From a bacterium (lineage in GTDB: Bacteria; Planctomycetota; Planctomycetia; Pirellulales; Pirellulaceae), in the NCBI GenBank assembly GCA_016124445.1, contig WGNR01000001.1, forward strand, positions 372,001-436,000: DNA of 64,000 nt, in the 5' to 3' direction. The position numbers and the translations under genes were made by a program. Shown here in pieces: positions 28,218 through 35,219 of the stretch. The notes beneath the pieces are model-generated. The model worked only from the letters and a program-made list of their open reading frames with translations. It made no database searches and had not been told where the DNA came from. How positions within the stretch are numbered: the first letter of the stretch is position 1; the number at the start of each line of letters is the position of its first letter.

Positions 28218-29708
28218 TTAAACCTTGCCGGCAGCCGGAACCTCGAAACCCTTGCGATAATCGCGGGTCAGGTACTTGTCGGCTTCGGCATTGTCGATGA
28301 AGGTTTCGGTCTTCGGATCGAAAGCGAGCATCGGGCCGAGCTTGACACCTTCTTTGACGATGTCGACGCCGTTGTCGCGCAGGTGATCCTGAACACGCTG
28401 CATGGTTGCCTTGACGTTTTCGGTCGTCTTGATGGCTTCCATGCGTTCCAGGCATTCTTCCGGCGAAACTTCTTTGCCCATCTTGTACGAAATCAAACCA
28501 GTGTGGCACAAGGCACTCGAGAGGTGACCTTGCAGGATGTCGCCATTTAGGTGATTCACATCCCGGCTACGAACTGCTTCGACGAAGTTGTTGAAGTGGT
28601 TCTGGTCGCCACCACCATTGAAGTCGCGGATCTTGTTGCCGTCCTTATCGAACGCAGTTCCGGAGTGGTAGGTGGTCATGACGACATAGCCGTCAGTTCC
28701 TTCGTAGATCACACCGATCTTGGAACCCTTGTAGCTGACGCTGCTCGTCTTCAGCTTCTTGTCGTAAACCAAACCGCGGACCTCGAACACCAGCGAGCGA
28801 TCGCCGTAGTCGTGAACCACAACCTGGGTGTTGGGCGTGTCGCCGGCATCTTCGTAACCGAACCGACCGCCGTAGCTGATGACGGCGTTGCTGAGCTCAT
28901 TGACGTTCAAGCCCCAGCGAGCCAGGTCCATCTGATGGATACCTTGGTTGCCCAGGTCGCCGTTGCCGAAAGGCATCTGCCAGTGCCAATCGTAATGGAA
29001 CTGCGGACGGGTAACCGGCTGCATCTGGGCCGGGCCGAGCCACAAGCTGTAATCAACCGTTTCCGGTGGCTGATAGTTGCCCTTCGGACCGATGCTCTTG
29101 CGTGGCTTGTAGCACAGACCGCGAGCAACCTTGACGTCGCCGATCTTGCCGCTGTGGACGAATTCGATCGCTTCCTGCATGCCAGGGTTCGAGCGGCTTT
29201 GCGTACCAGCCTGGCAGATGCGGTTGTATTTGCGAGCAGCTTCGACCGCTCGGCGACCTTCGCTCACGTTGTGGCTGACCGGCTTTTCGACGTAGACATC
29301 TTTGCCAGCCTGCAGCGCCCAGATCGCTTGCAGCGAGTGCTGGTGGTTCGGGGTGGCGATGCTGACGATATCGACGCTCGGGTCATCGAGAACCTTTCGA
29401 AGGTCGGTCTCAAACTTCGGCTTGTGACCGTCCTGACGCTTGGCGACACCATCGACCTTGTTCTGGTGGAACTTCGAATCGACGTCGCACAGGTAGGTGA
29501 TCACGCAGTCGTCGCGGTTCGAGAAACCATTGATGTGCGAGTTACCCCGGCCATTGAGACCAATCACTGCGACATGCAGTTTTTCATTGGGGCTTTTGCT
29601 TTGCTTCTCGGCGGCTGCCAGCGCTGTGGGCGCCATGAACGCTGCGGCAGCGGCGGTGGCAAACATCGAATCTTCAAGAAACTCGCGTCGAGTCTTGCGA
29701 AAGGTCAT
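28218..29708 (-). CDS. Tat-exported Gfo/Idh/MocA oxidoreductase
   Basis: The start ATG 29708 (496 residues) follows AAAGGCTATCCCC and begins with a twin-arginine signal, TRREFLEDSMF with an Ala-rich stretch. A Rossmann nucleotide site follows (VAVIGLNGRGNSHINGF). The family motif with the catalytic Lys is in VYVEKPVSHN. The C-terminal GFO_IDH_MocA domain has QSRSNPGMQEAI and YDWHWQMPFGNGDLGNQGIHQMD, typical of planctomycete sugar or inositol dehydrogenase-like proteins. The substrate is unknown. Export with bound NAD(P) by Tat is expected for this group. Confidence 0.93.
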   Translation of the reverse strand: MTFRKTRREFLEDSMFATAAAAAFMAPTALAAAEKQSKSPNEKLHVAVIGLNGRGNSHINGFSNRDDCVITYLCDVDSKFHQNKVDGVAKRQDGHKPKFETDLRKVLDDPSVDIVSIATPNHQHSLQAIWALQAGKDVYVEKPVSHNVSEGRRAVEAARKYNRICQAGTQSRSNPGMQEAIEFVHSGKIGDVKVARGLCYKPRKSIGPKGNYQPPETVDYSLWLGPAQMQPVTRPQFHYDWHWQMPFGNGDLGNQGIHQMDLARWGLNVNELSNAVISYGGRFGYEDAGDTPNTQVVVHDYGDRSLVFEVRGLVYDKKLKTSSVSYKGSKIGVIYEGTDGYVVMTTYHSGTAFDKDGNKIRDFNGGGDQNHFNNFVEAVRSRDVNHLNGDILQGHLSSALCHTGLISYKMGKEVSPEECLERMEAIKTTENVKATMQRVQDHLRDNGVDIVKEGVKLGPMLAFDPKTETFIDNAEADKYLTRDYRKGFEVPAAGKV

Positions 29709-30090
29709 GGGGATAGCCTTTGTCAGGAAAATGAGTGGATAGGCATTCGAGAGAGAGATGGGATTGCCCAGCACGAAATCTGGAGACTAGGCCCGGTGGC
29801 AGTGGTAGGTGGCCAGCATCTTTTCCCTGGATTTCGGAATTTCTGAGCTACCTCAAGGATAACTATTCTTAAAGACGCTGACAACTATTTCGGCCCGCCC
29901 GGGGTGGTCGCACTGCAATCACCCCGGATGGAGACAGATCGATCCGTTCCAGAAGTTGTCCAGAGGAAGCCAAGCCAGATTCAGAAGGTAAACTTAGCGG
30001 CCCCGGAGAATTAAGAATCACTCGTGAAAAGCAGTACCAAACGACCTTTTTGATCAGTCAAAACATCACCCAGTTTTTGACTACTCAAAA
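29709..30090. other. Intergenic region, 382 bases, with inverted repeats
   Basis: This holds the leader and promoter of the Tat oxidoreductase and the region after the SDR stop. It contains an 8-bp inverted repeat CCGGGGTG / CACCCCGG (29899-29927) without a T-tail. Twin palindromes TTTTTGA-N4-TCAAAA lie at 30047-30064 and 30075-30091 and are described as a separate feature. No gene is seen. Confidence 0.6.
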
Positions 30091-30091
30091 T
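30047..30091. promoter_or_regulatory. Tandem palindromes TTTTTGA-N4-TCAAAA, candidate operators
   Basis: The first copy is TTTTTGATCAGTCAAAAA (30047-30064) and the second TTTTTGACTACTCAAAA (30075-30091). They begin 28 bases apart, which is near the spacing of sites on one face of DNA (about 2.7 turns). The right half of the first and the left half of the second also pair as a 9-bp hairpin (AGTCAAAAA / TTTTTGACT), so a terminator role after the SDR is an alternative. Which role applies is open. Confidence 0.45.
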
Positions 30092-30873
30092 TAGCCATAT
30101 TTAGCCACAGCCCAGTCAGCCAGAGATGGCCAAAGACGATCCAACAGGACCATGGCGTAGCCCGATCGACTCGGTATCACTTCGTGCTTACCGGAGCGTA
30201 TCGCCCGGAGGGCAGCAAGGGCTACATCATGGGGCTTTCGGGTAAACTTCCCTTCGGCCGGTGCCTTCCCCCGTTTTTCGATCACTGAAGCAGCAAATTC
30301 GCTGCTGGTGGTGCTAGGACTAACCAGGACGACATCTACCCCCTTGGTCGACAATTCGGCCCGCAGCGCATCACTAAAACCATGCAAGGCGAACTTGCTT
30401 GCACAGTACTCACTCTTCCCCGGAACTGCCCGATGCGCGAGGATCGACGAAACGTTACAGATTGCCGGCGTCTTGCCCTGCTCCAGCATTGGGAGAAACA
30501 GGCGAATCAGCTCGACCGGGGCAAAGAAATTGACCTCCATTAACTGCCGCAGTCGCTCCGGCGAAGCATCCTCGAAGCTGCCATACGCACCAATGCCCGC
30601 GTTATTGACCAGCACATCGAGGCCCTGAAAATCGTGCTGGGCTTTCTCGAAAAGCTGCTGCCGCAAGGCAGCGTCGGTGATATCACCGGCGACGTAAGCG
30701 GCATCACTTCCCTTCGCGTGGATCACCTCCAGAAGCTCGTCCAAACGGTCCGCGCGACGGGCCGTCAGCAGCAACTTGGCACCTGCTTCGGCCGCCAAAA
30801 TAGATAGTGCGCGACCGATCCCTGAGGATGCCCCAGTGATCAACATCCTCAGGCCATCGAGCTTTCTCCGCAT
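30091..30873 (-). CDS. Short-chain dehydrogenase/reductase
   Basis: The start ATG 30873 (260 residues) overlaps the hflX stop (TGATG), which sets the start and implies coupling. Classical SDR motifs are visible: TGASSGIG for the cofactor, NNAG (DVLVNNAGIGAYG), and the catalytic Ser and YxxxK in SSILAHRAVPGKSEYCASK. The C-terminal part resembles DltE/short-chain acyl or ketone reductases, but the substrate is unknown. A longer frame upstream would run into hflX. Confidence 0.92.
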   Translation of the reverse strand: MRRKLDGLRMLITGASSGIGRALSILAAEAGAKLLLTARRADRLDELLEVIHAKGSDAAYVAGDITDAALRQQLFEKAQHDFQGLDVLVNNAGIGAYGSFEDASPERLRQLMEVNFFAPVELIRLFLPMLEQGKTPAICNVSSILAHRAVPGKSEYCASKFALHGFSDALRAELSTKGVDVVLVSPSTTSSEFAASVIEKRGKAPAEGKFTRKPHDVALAALRAIRSGKHEVIPSRSGYAMVLLDRLWPSLADWAVAKYG

Positions 30874-32258
30874 CAGGCAACGTCTCCCACTGCATCCGGC
30901 CCCGATTGCTCGGCAACTGGGATATAGGGCCGAATGACGACATCCGGATTCTGGTTCTCGATCCGCCCCAGATGCGCGGTCGGAATGCGGCAATGCACGA
31001 ACAATCGCTCGTTGCCATATCGCTTGGAAACGATCTCGCCATTGGTGGCCAAATATGCAACCAACTTGCCATTACCAACCGCCGCCTCGATCTCGACATC
31101 CGAGAACGATTTGCTCAATGCATCGCTAACGGCGATCGCCAGTTTATCGAGCCCTTCGCCCGAATAAGCACTGACCGGAACGGCCTGCGGAAAGCGGGCC
31201 TGAAGCTGCTCCAAACGCCGCGAATCCTCGATCCGATCGACCTTGTTCAGCACCAGCAGCGTATCTTTCTGCTCGATCCCGATTTCCTCGAGAACCTCGT
31301 AAACCGCGGCGATTTGATGCTCCGCTTCCGGGTTACTCGCGTCGGCCACATGCAGCAGAAGATCGGCCTGATTAGCCTCTTCCAGCGTCGCCTTAAACGA
31401 AGCAATCAAGCGGTGTGGCAAGTCGCGAATAAAACCGACCGTATCACTCAAAAGAACCGGCCCCCAATGCGGCAATCGCCAACGCCGCGTCCGGGTATCG
31501 AGCGTGGCAAACAGCATATCAGCCGACAACACCTGGGCGTCGGTCAGCTTATTCATCAACGTGCTTTTGCCGGCATTGGTATAGCCAACCAGGCTGATCG
31601 TCATCGATTCATTGCGGGCAGCCACTTGCCGCTCGCGGCGGCGAGCCACTTTGTCGAGATCATCCTTCAAATCACGAATGCGTTTCTCGACCAACCGGCG
31701 GTCAACTTCCAACTGCTTTTCACCAGGACCACGCATACCAACACCCATCTTGATGCGGTCCAAGTGGGACCACATCCGCTTGAGCCGCGGCAGCGAGTAT
31801 TCAAGCTGAGCCAACTCGACCGCCAAGCGAGATTCCTGCGTCTGGGCATGAGTCGCGAAGATATCGAGAATGAGCTCGGTCCGGTCGATCACCTTCCGCT
31901 CGGTTTCGCGCTCCAGATTGCGCGTCTGACCAGGGGAAAGCTCGTTATCGAAGATAATTACGTCGGCCGAAGATGCATCGGCGCACAGTTTCAGTTCTTC
32001 GATTTTCCCTCGGCCCAGATAGGTTCCGGGATCAGGCTTATCGCGCCTTTGCGTCAACTTGCCGACCACCGTCGTTCCAGCGGTAGTCGCCAGCCCGTCC
32101 AACTCTTCCAAGGGATCCGGAGAGTATTCAACCTGAGGATCCAACAGCTTGACCAGGATAGCGTTTTCCTGAGCTACGCTCTGTTTGCGATCTCGTTCTG
32201 TCACAAGCGGTGCCTGCTTTTCCTTTCTTTGACCGGCGTCTGACTGACGTGACGACAC
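30873..32258 (-). CDS. hflX: Ribosome-associated GTPase HflX
   Basis: The 461-residue protein starts with GTG at 32258. The N-terminal HflX domain contains DPGTYLGRGKIEELK and IFDNELSPGQTRNLE, and the linker has RGPGEKQLEVDRR. The G domain has the P-loop GYTNAGKST, DTVGFIRDLPH and NKVD. HflX splits or rescues stalled 70S ribosomes and is often linked to stress. The last base of its stop is the first of the SDR start codon, so it heads a two-gene unit. A divergent promoter region of 244 bases lies between it and the isomerase-like gene. Confidence 0.95.
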   Translation of the reverse strand: MSSRQSDAGQRKEKQAPLVTERDRKQSVAQENAILVKLLDPQVEYSPDPLEELDGLATTAGTTVVGKLTQRRDKPDPGTYLGRGKIEELKLCADASSADVIIFDNELSPGQTRNLERETERKVIDRTELILDIFATHAQTQESRLAVELAQLEYSLPRLKRMWSHLDRIKMGVGMRGPGEKQLEVDRRLVEKRIRDLKDDLDKVARRRERQVAARNESMTISLVGYTNAGKSTLMNKLTDAQVLSADMLFATLDTRTRRWRLPHWGPVLLSDTVGFIRDLPHRLIASFKATLEEANQADLLLHVADASNPEAEHQIAAVYEVLEEIGIEQKDTLLVLNKVDRIEDSRRLEQLQARFPQAVPVSAYSGEGLDKLAIAVSDALSKSFSDVEIEAAVGNGKLVAYLATNGEIVSKRYGNERLFVHCRIPTAHLGRIENQNPDVVIRPYIPVAEQSGPDAVGDVA

Positions 32259-32502
32259 GGAAGACTTGATTCGCTGCCGACTTCATTCCAGCAGCGTCTA
32301 TTTGAATTCTACCTAGCCTCAGGCGGTCAGCGAAGATGCAAACCTACCCCCTGAGGAGAAGATTTTGCCGTTACAACCGTAATTTCGACCTCGAAATCGA
32401 CTCGGGAATAGCGACGGCACAATCCGTCTTTTAAACTAGTTGAGAGACTTTTACCGGTGAAAAGTTCACCCTGACAATTGATCCCCTGCAAGGAATATCC
32501 AC

Positions 32503-33423
32503 ATGCCCGCACAACTCGGTCGCCGCCATTTCCTCCAAACCATGGCCGCAACGGCCGCCACGCTGACGGCAGGCGCCCCACTGTTCGCCGCCGAAGAAAA
32601 GAAGGCTCCCTTCAAGATTTCGCTGGCCGAATGGTCTCTGCACCGCGCCCTGAAAGGGGGCAAGCTCGATAACCTCGACTTTGCCAAGACGGCCAAGGAA
32701 GAGTGCGGCATCGAAGCCATTGAATATGTCAATCAGTTCTTCATGGACAAAGCCAAGGACCAAAAGTACCTGGCCGAACTGAACAAGCGAGCCGGCGATC
32801 TGGGCGTCAAGCAAGTTCTGATCATGTGCGACAACGAAGGCAACCTGGGCGACCCCGACGAAGCGCGACGCACTAAAGCGGTCGAAAACCATTACAAATG
32901 GGCTGAAGCTGCAAAAACCCTCGGCTGCCACGCCATCCGAGTGAACGCTCGCAGCGGCGGAAGCTACGAAGAACAGATCAAACTGGCCGCCGATGGCTTG
33001 TCCCGCCTGAGTGAATTCGCCAAGGGCCTGGGCCTGAACGTCCTGGTCGAAAACCATGGCGGACTCTCATCCAATGGCCAGTGGCTTTCCACTGTCATGA
33101 AGACCGTCGACATGCCCAACTGCGGCACACTGCCTGACTTTGGCAACTTCCGCGTCAACAAAGACGAAATGTACGACCGCTACAAAGGGGTCGACGAACT
33201 GATGAACTTCGCCAAAGCGGTCAGCGCCAAGTCGCACAAATTCGACAAGCTCGGCAACGAAACTGAAACCAACTTCTTCAAGATGATGGACATCGTTGTC
33301 AAGAAGCATGGCTATCACGGCTATGTCGGCGTCGAGTGGGAAGGGGGCACCCCTAACGAGATCGAAGGGATCATCCTGACTCGCAGGCTGCTAGAACGCT
33401 GTGTCGAAGAACTGCAGGCATAG
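32503..33423 (+). CDS. Tat-exported sugar phosphate isomerase/epimerase-like TIM barrel
   Basis: The 306-residue protein begins with a twin-arginine signal (GRRHFLQTMAATAATL, ending in FAAEE) at ATG 32503. The body is an AP_endonuc_2/xylose-isomerase-like TIM barrel. Metal-type residues appear in VENHGG, the N..GTLPDFGNF segment and the late GVEWEG, which are typical of hydroxypyruvate isomerase-like and planctomycete sugar epimerases. The LAEWSLHRAL start of the barrel is characteristic. Substrate is not known. It is divergent from hflX and followed by a strong terminator. Confidence 0.9.
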   Translation: MPAQLGRRHFLQTMAATAATLTAGAPLFAAEEKKAPFKISLAEWSLHRALKGGKLDNLDFAKTAKEECGIEAIEYVNQFFMDKAKDQKYLAELNKRAGDLGVKQVLIMCDNEGNLGDPDEARRTKAVENHYKWAEAAKTLGCHAIRVNARSGGSYEEQIKLAADGLSRLSEFAKGLGLNVLVENHGGLSSNGQWLSTVMKTVDMPNCGTLPDFGNFRVNKDEMYDRYKGVDELMNFAKAVSAKSHKFDKLGNETETNFFKMMDIVVKKHGYHGYVGVEWEGGTPNEIEGIILTRRLLERCVEELQA

Positions 33424-33491
33424 CAAAGCCGCCAAGCCCTCGCCGCTGGCGCCAGCCTGCTGACACGAGGGACCCGAAAACTAATCCACAC

Positions 33492-33528
33492 AAACCCCGG
33501 CTAATCAGTGGCCGGGGTTTTCTTTTTG
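33492..33528 (+). terminator. Intrinsic terminator after the isomerase gene
   Basis: AAACCCCGGC (33492-33501) pairs with GCCGGGGTTT (33511-33520) around a 9-base loop, followed by TCTTTTT. It lies about 70 bases after the stop of the isomerase-like gene and matches a rho-independent terminator. Confidence 0.9.
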
Positions 33529-33693
33529 CGCAAATTCCCCGAGAAAGCAGCCTCCGGGAGACTATTTCCAACTATTTCGAAGAAAATTACCGCCTCCCCA
33601 AGGGACATCTCGCCGGATGCGAATTTCGCCCCTGCCTAATTCTTAAGCAAGTCACCCTCTGCTTAAAAAACTCGCGGCCCTGCAATCGTTTTG

Positions 33694-33726
33694 TGCAAGC
33701 ACTGCTGGCAGTCGTAAGTGCTTGCA
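33694..33726 (+). promoter_or_regulatory. Inverted repeat upstream of the ribbon-helix-helix gene, candidate operator
   Basis: TGCAAGCACT (33694-33703) is exactly complementary to AGTGCTTGCA (33717-33726) with a 13-base spacer. The left arm is itself nearly palindromic (GTGCAAGCAC). It lies about 130 bases before a gene encoding a DNA-binding-type protein. Autoregulation is possible but not shown; it could also be an RNA hairpin. Confidence 0.45.
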
Positions 33727-33854
33727 TTGCAGTCACTTCTACGCTGGTCTTGACTCGAAACCAATGATTCTGGCATACCCTTATTCATCGCGTGGCGGTA
33801 CTTGCCACGACGGTGCAAAAAGTCCTCAGTCGTATCCAGGAAGGAGCCTCGTAA

Positions 33855-34481
33855 ATGTCGCAGTTCAACCAAGGCACGAACTCGTATCCCCAGCATCAGC
33901 CGGCCCCCCGCCCGGTTTATCCGAGCACCACATTTCCGCCGCAGCAGCATGCTCAGCCGCAGTATCAACCAACTCAGCCGCAGCCGACCGAAAACACCTA
34001 CGCCACTGCGCGGCCGACCTTCACCGGTTCGCCCCAGGCTCCGGTTCAACCGGCTGCTCCGGCAGGACCAGCAGTTACCATGAATGTCGCTCCGACCGCT
34101 ACCTTCGACGAAAAGAAGACCGAAGCCCTGCGAATCTCTCGCGAGTTCTTCCGCGGTGTTCCGGATTGGGTTACCTATTTCCGTGAGATCCTGGGCGTTG
34201 AAGGCGTTGTTCATCGCCTGTTCCCCCAACCCGAAGAGTTCACCAAGTTCGAGCAATCGGAAGAGTACAGCGAAATCCAGCTGATGATCGTCAAGCTACG
34301 CGAACGCTCCAACGTGCAGAGCGAAGCCAAAGAGCCTACCCGTGTGATTACGGTTCGACTGCCCAAGAGCCTGCACGAGTCGCTGCGGGTCGAGGCTCAT
34401 TCGCGTCGCACCAGCATGAACAAGCTTTGCATCTCGAAGCTGTTGCAGGTCATCGACGACTCGATGATCCCGAACGACTAA
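33855..34481 (+). CDS. Pro/Gln-rich protein with C-terminal ribbon-helix-helix (HicB-like) domain
   Basis: This 208-residue protein has a Pro/Gln/Tyr-rich N-terminus (about residues 5-70), a middle alpha region (about 80-140) with EFFRGVPDWVTYFREILG, and a C-terminal segment starting RVITVRLPKSLHESLRVEAH. The last part has the beta-strand plus helix-turn-helix spacing of ribbon-helix-helix DNA-binding domains, as in HicB/Arc-like proteins. No HicA toxin or other small toxin gene adjoins it, so a toxin-antitoxin role is unlikely. Its upstream region carries an inverted repeat and its 3' end an elaborate terminator. ATG 33855 follows AGGAAGGAGCCTCGTAA. The family is seen in planctomycetes; function is unknown. 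Confidence 0.8.
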   Translation: MSQFNQGTNSYPQHQPAPRPVYPSTTFPPQQHAQPQYQPTQPQPTENTYATARPTFTGSPQAPVQPAAPAGPAVTMNVAPTATFDEKKTEALRISREFFRGVPDWVTYFREILGVEGVVHRLFPQPEEFTKFEQSEEYSEIQLMIVKLRERSNVQSEAKEPTRVITVRLPKSLHESLRVEAHSRRTSMNKLCISKLLQVIDDSMIPND

Positions 34482-34825
34482 TTACCTAAGCCGCCCCAAA
34501 GAGGCCGTCGCCTGGTGCGATCGTGGCCTGGCTTGAATCGAAAACAACGTACCGGACCCAACTCCAGTACCTGAAGCGATTTATTTGCGCCCCCCTGAAG
34601 TGGCCAACCTATGCCAACACGGGGTGACGACGCCAAGGAAATCGATTGCGGCTGAGGACGAAAAGGGCCTGGCATTTTCGCGGAGCGAACCTGCCGGCCC
34701 TTTTTTCGTGTCTACCCCCAAAGGAAATTCTCACGAAACCGCTTTGGCATTCTGGCCAAGTCGATTTACAACATATTTAGTGTGATGACTTGGCTTCCCG
34801 ATTTTTCAGATAACGAGCAAATAAG
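34482..34825. other. Intergenic region, 344 bases
   Basis: Contains a strong nested terminator (34661-34707) about 180 bases after the ribbon-helix-helix gene, and about 118 bases of leader before clpS. The stretch before the terminator may be a long 3' untranslated region or a small RNA. No open frame with a ribosome-binding site stands out. Confidence 0.55.
34661..34707 (+). terminator. Strong nested hairpin terminator
   Basis: AAAAGGGCC, one unpaired T, GGCA, then TTCGC-GGA-GCGAA, TGCC and GGCCCTTTTTT form a three-part stem with a T-run at the end. This is more stable than an ordinary terminator and lies downstream of the ribbon-helix-helix gene. Confidence 0.9.
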
Positions 34826-35161
34826 ATGAATCACGGAGACACAGCCGTCGCCACTCCCGAGGCCGACGTTGAAACCAGGTCCCGGCGGCAGCCTCCGTAC
34901 GGGGTAATCCTGCATAACGACGACATCAACACGTTCCATTTCGTGATCGAGACCCTAAGGAAGGTCTTCGGCTATGAAATGGAGAAGTGCATCCTATTGA
35001 CCCTCGAAGCTCACGAGACCGGTCGCAGCCTGGTTTGGTGCGGCACGCTGGAAGGTGCCGAATTGAAGCGAGAACAGGTCCTCTCGCGCGGTGCCGACCC
35101 CGAAATGAAGGGCCAGGGAGCATTGCCGCTACGAGTTACCCTGGAAGAAATGCCGCAATAG
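34826..35161 (+). CDS. clpS: ATP-dependent Clp protease adaptor ClpS
   Basis: The 111-residue protein has the ClpS core (PYGVILHNDDINTFHFVIE), including the HNDD segment that binds the N-degron, followed by FGYEMEKCILLTLEAHETGRS and the GAELKREQV helix. It delivers N-end-rule substrates to ClpA/ClpC. No clpA or clpC gene is adjacent here, as is common in planctomycetes. ATG 34826 is supported by length; the ribosome-binding site is weak. The next gene starts 58 bases later on the same strand. Confidence 0.92.
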   Translation: MNHGDTAVATPEADVETRSRRQPPYGVILHNDDINTFHFVIETLRKVFGYEMEKCILLTLEAHETGRSLVWCGTLEGAELKREQVLSRGADPEMKGQGALPLRVTLEEMPQ

Positions 35162-35219
35162 CCGCAGGACCGGGTTGCCCCCGTTTGCGAAATCTGGGAC
35201 TCCAAAGATAATTTGCGGT

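Larger units (their letters stand above)
33424..33854. other. Intergenic region, 431 bases
   Basis: Contains the terminator of the isomerase gene (33492-33528) and, further on, a 10-bp inverted repeat (33694-33726) upstream of the ribbon-helix-helix gene, both listed separately. No small gene or RNA could be supported between them. Confidence 0.6.

Noticed and set aside
28551..29846. 431-codon plus-strand frame opposite the Gfo/Idh/MocA gene
   Set aside because: It is antisense to the Tat oxidoreductase with all its motifs, and it starts inside that gene with no ribosome-binding site.
30906..32243. Long plus-strand frame of 445 codons opposite hflX
   Set aside because: It is exactly antisense to the recognised HflX protein and has no motif of its own; long antisense frames are common at this base composition.
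33663..34256. 197-codon minus-strand frame opposite the ribbon-helix-helix gene
   Set aside because: Shadow of the Pro/Gln-rich coding region; no start signal or family.
33855..34481. HicB-like protein as a toxin-antitoxin system
   Set aside because: There is no HicA-like or other small toxin frame on either side; clpS and an isomerase flank it.
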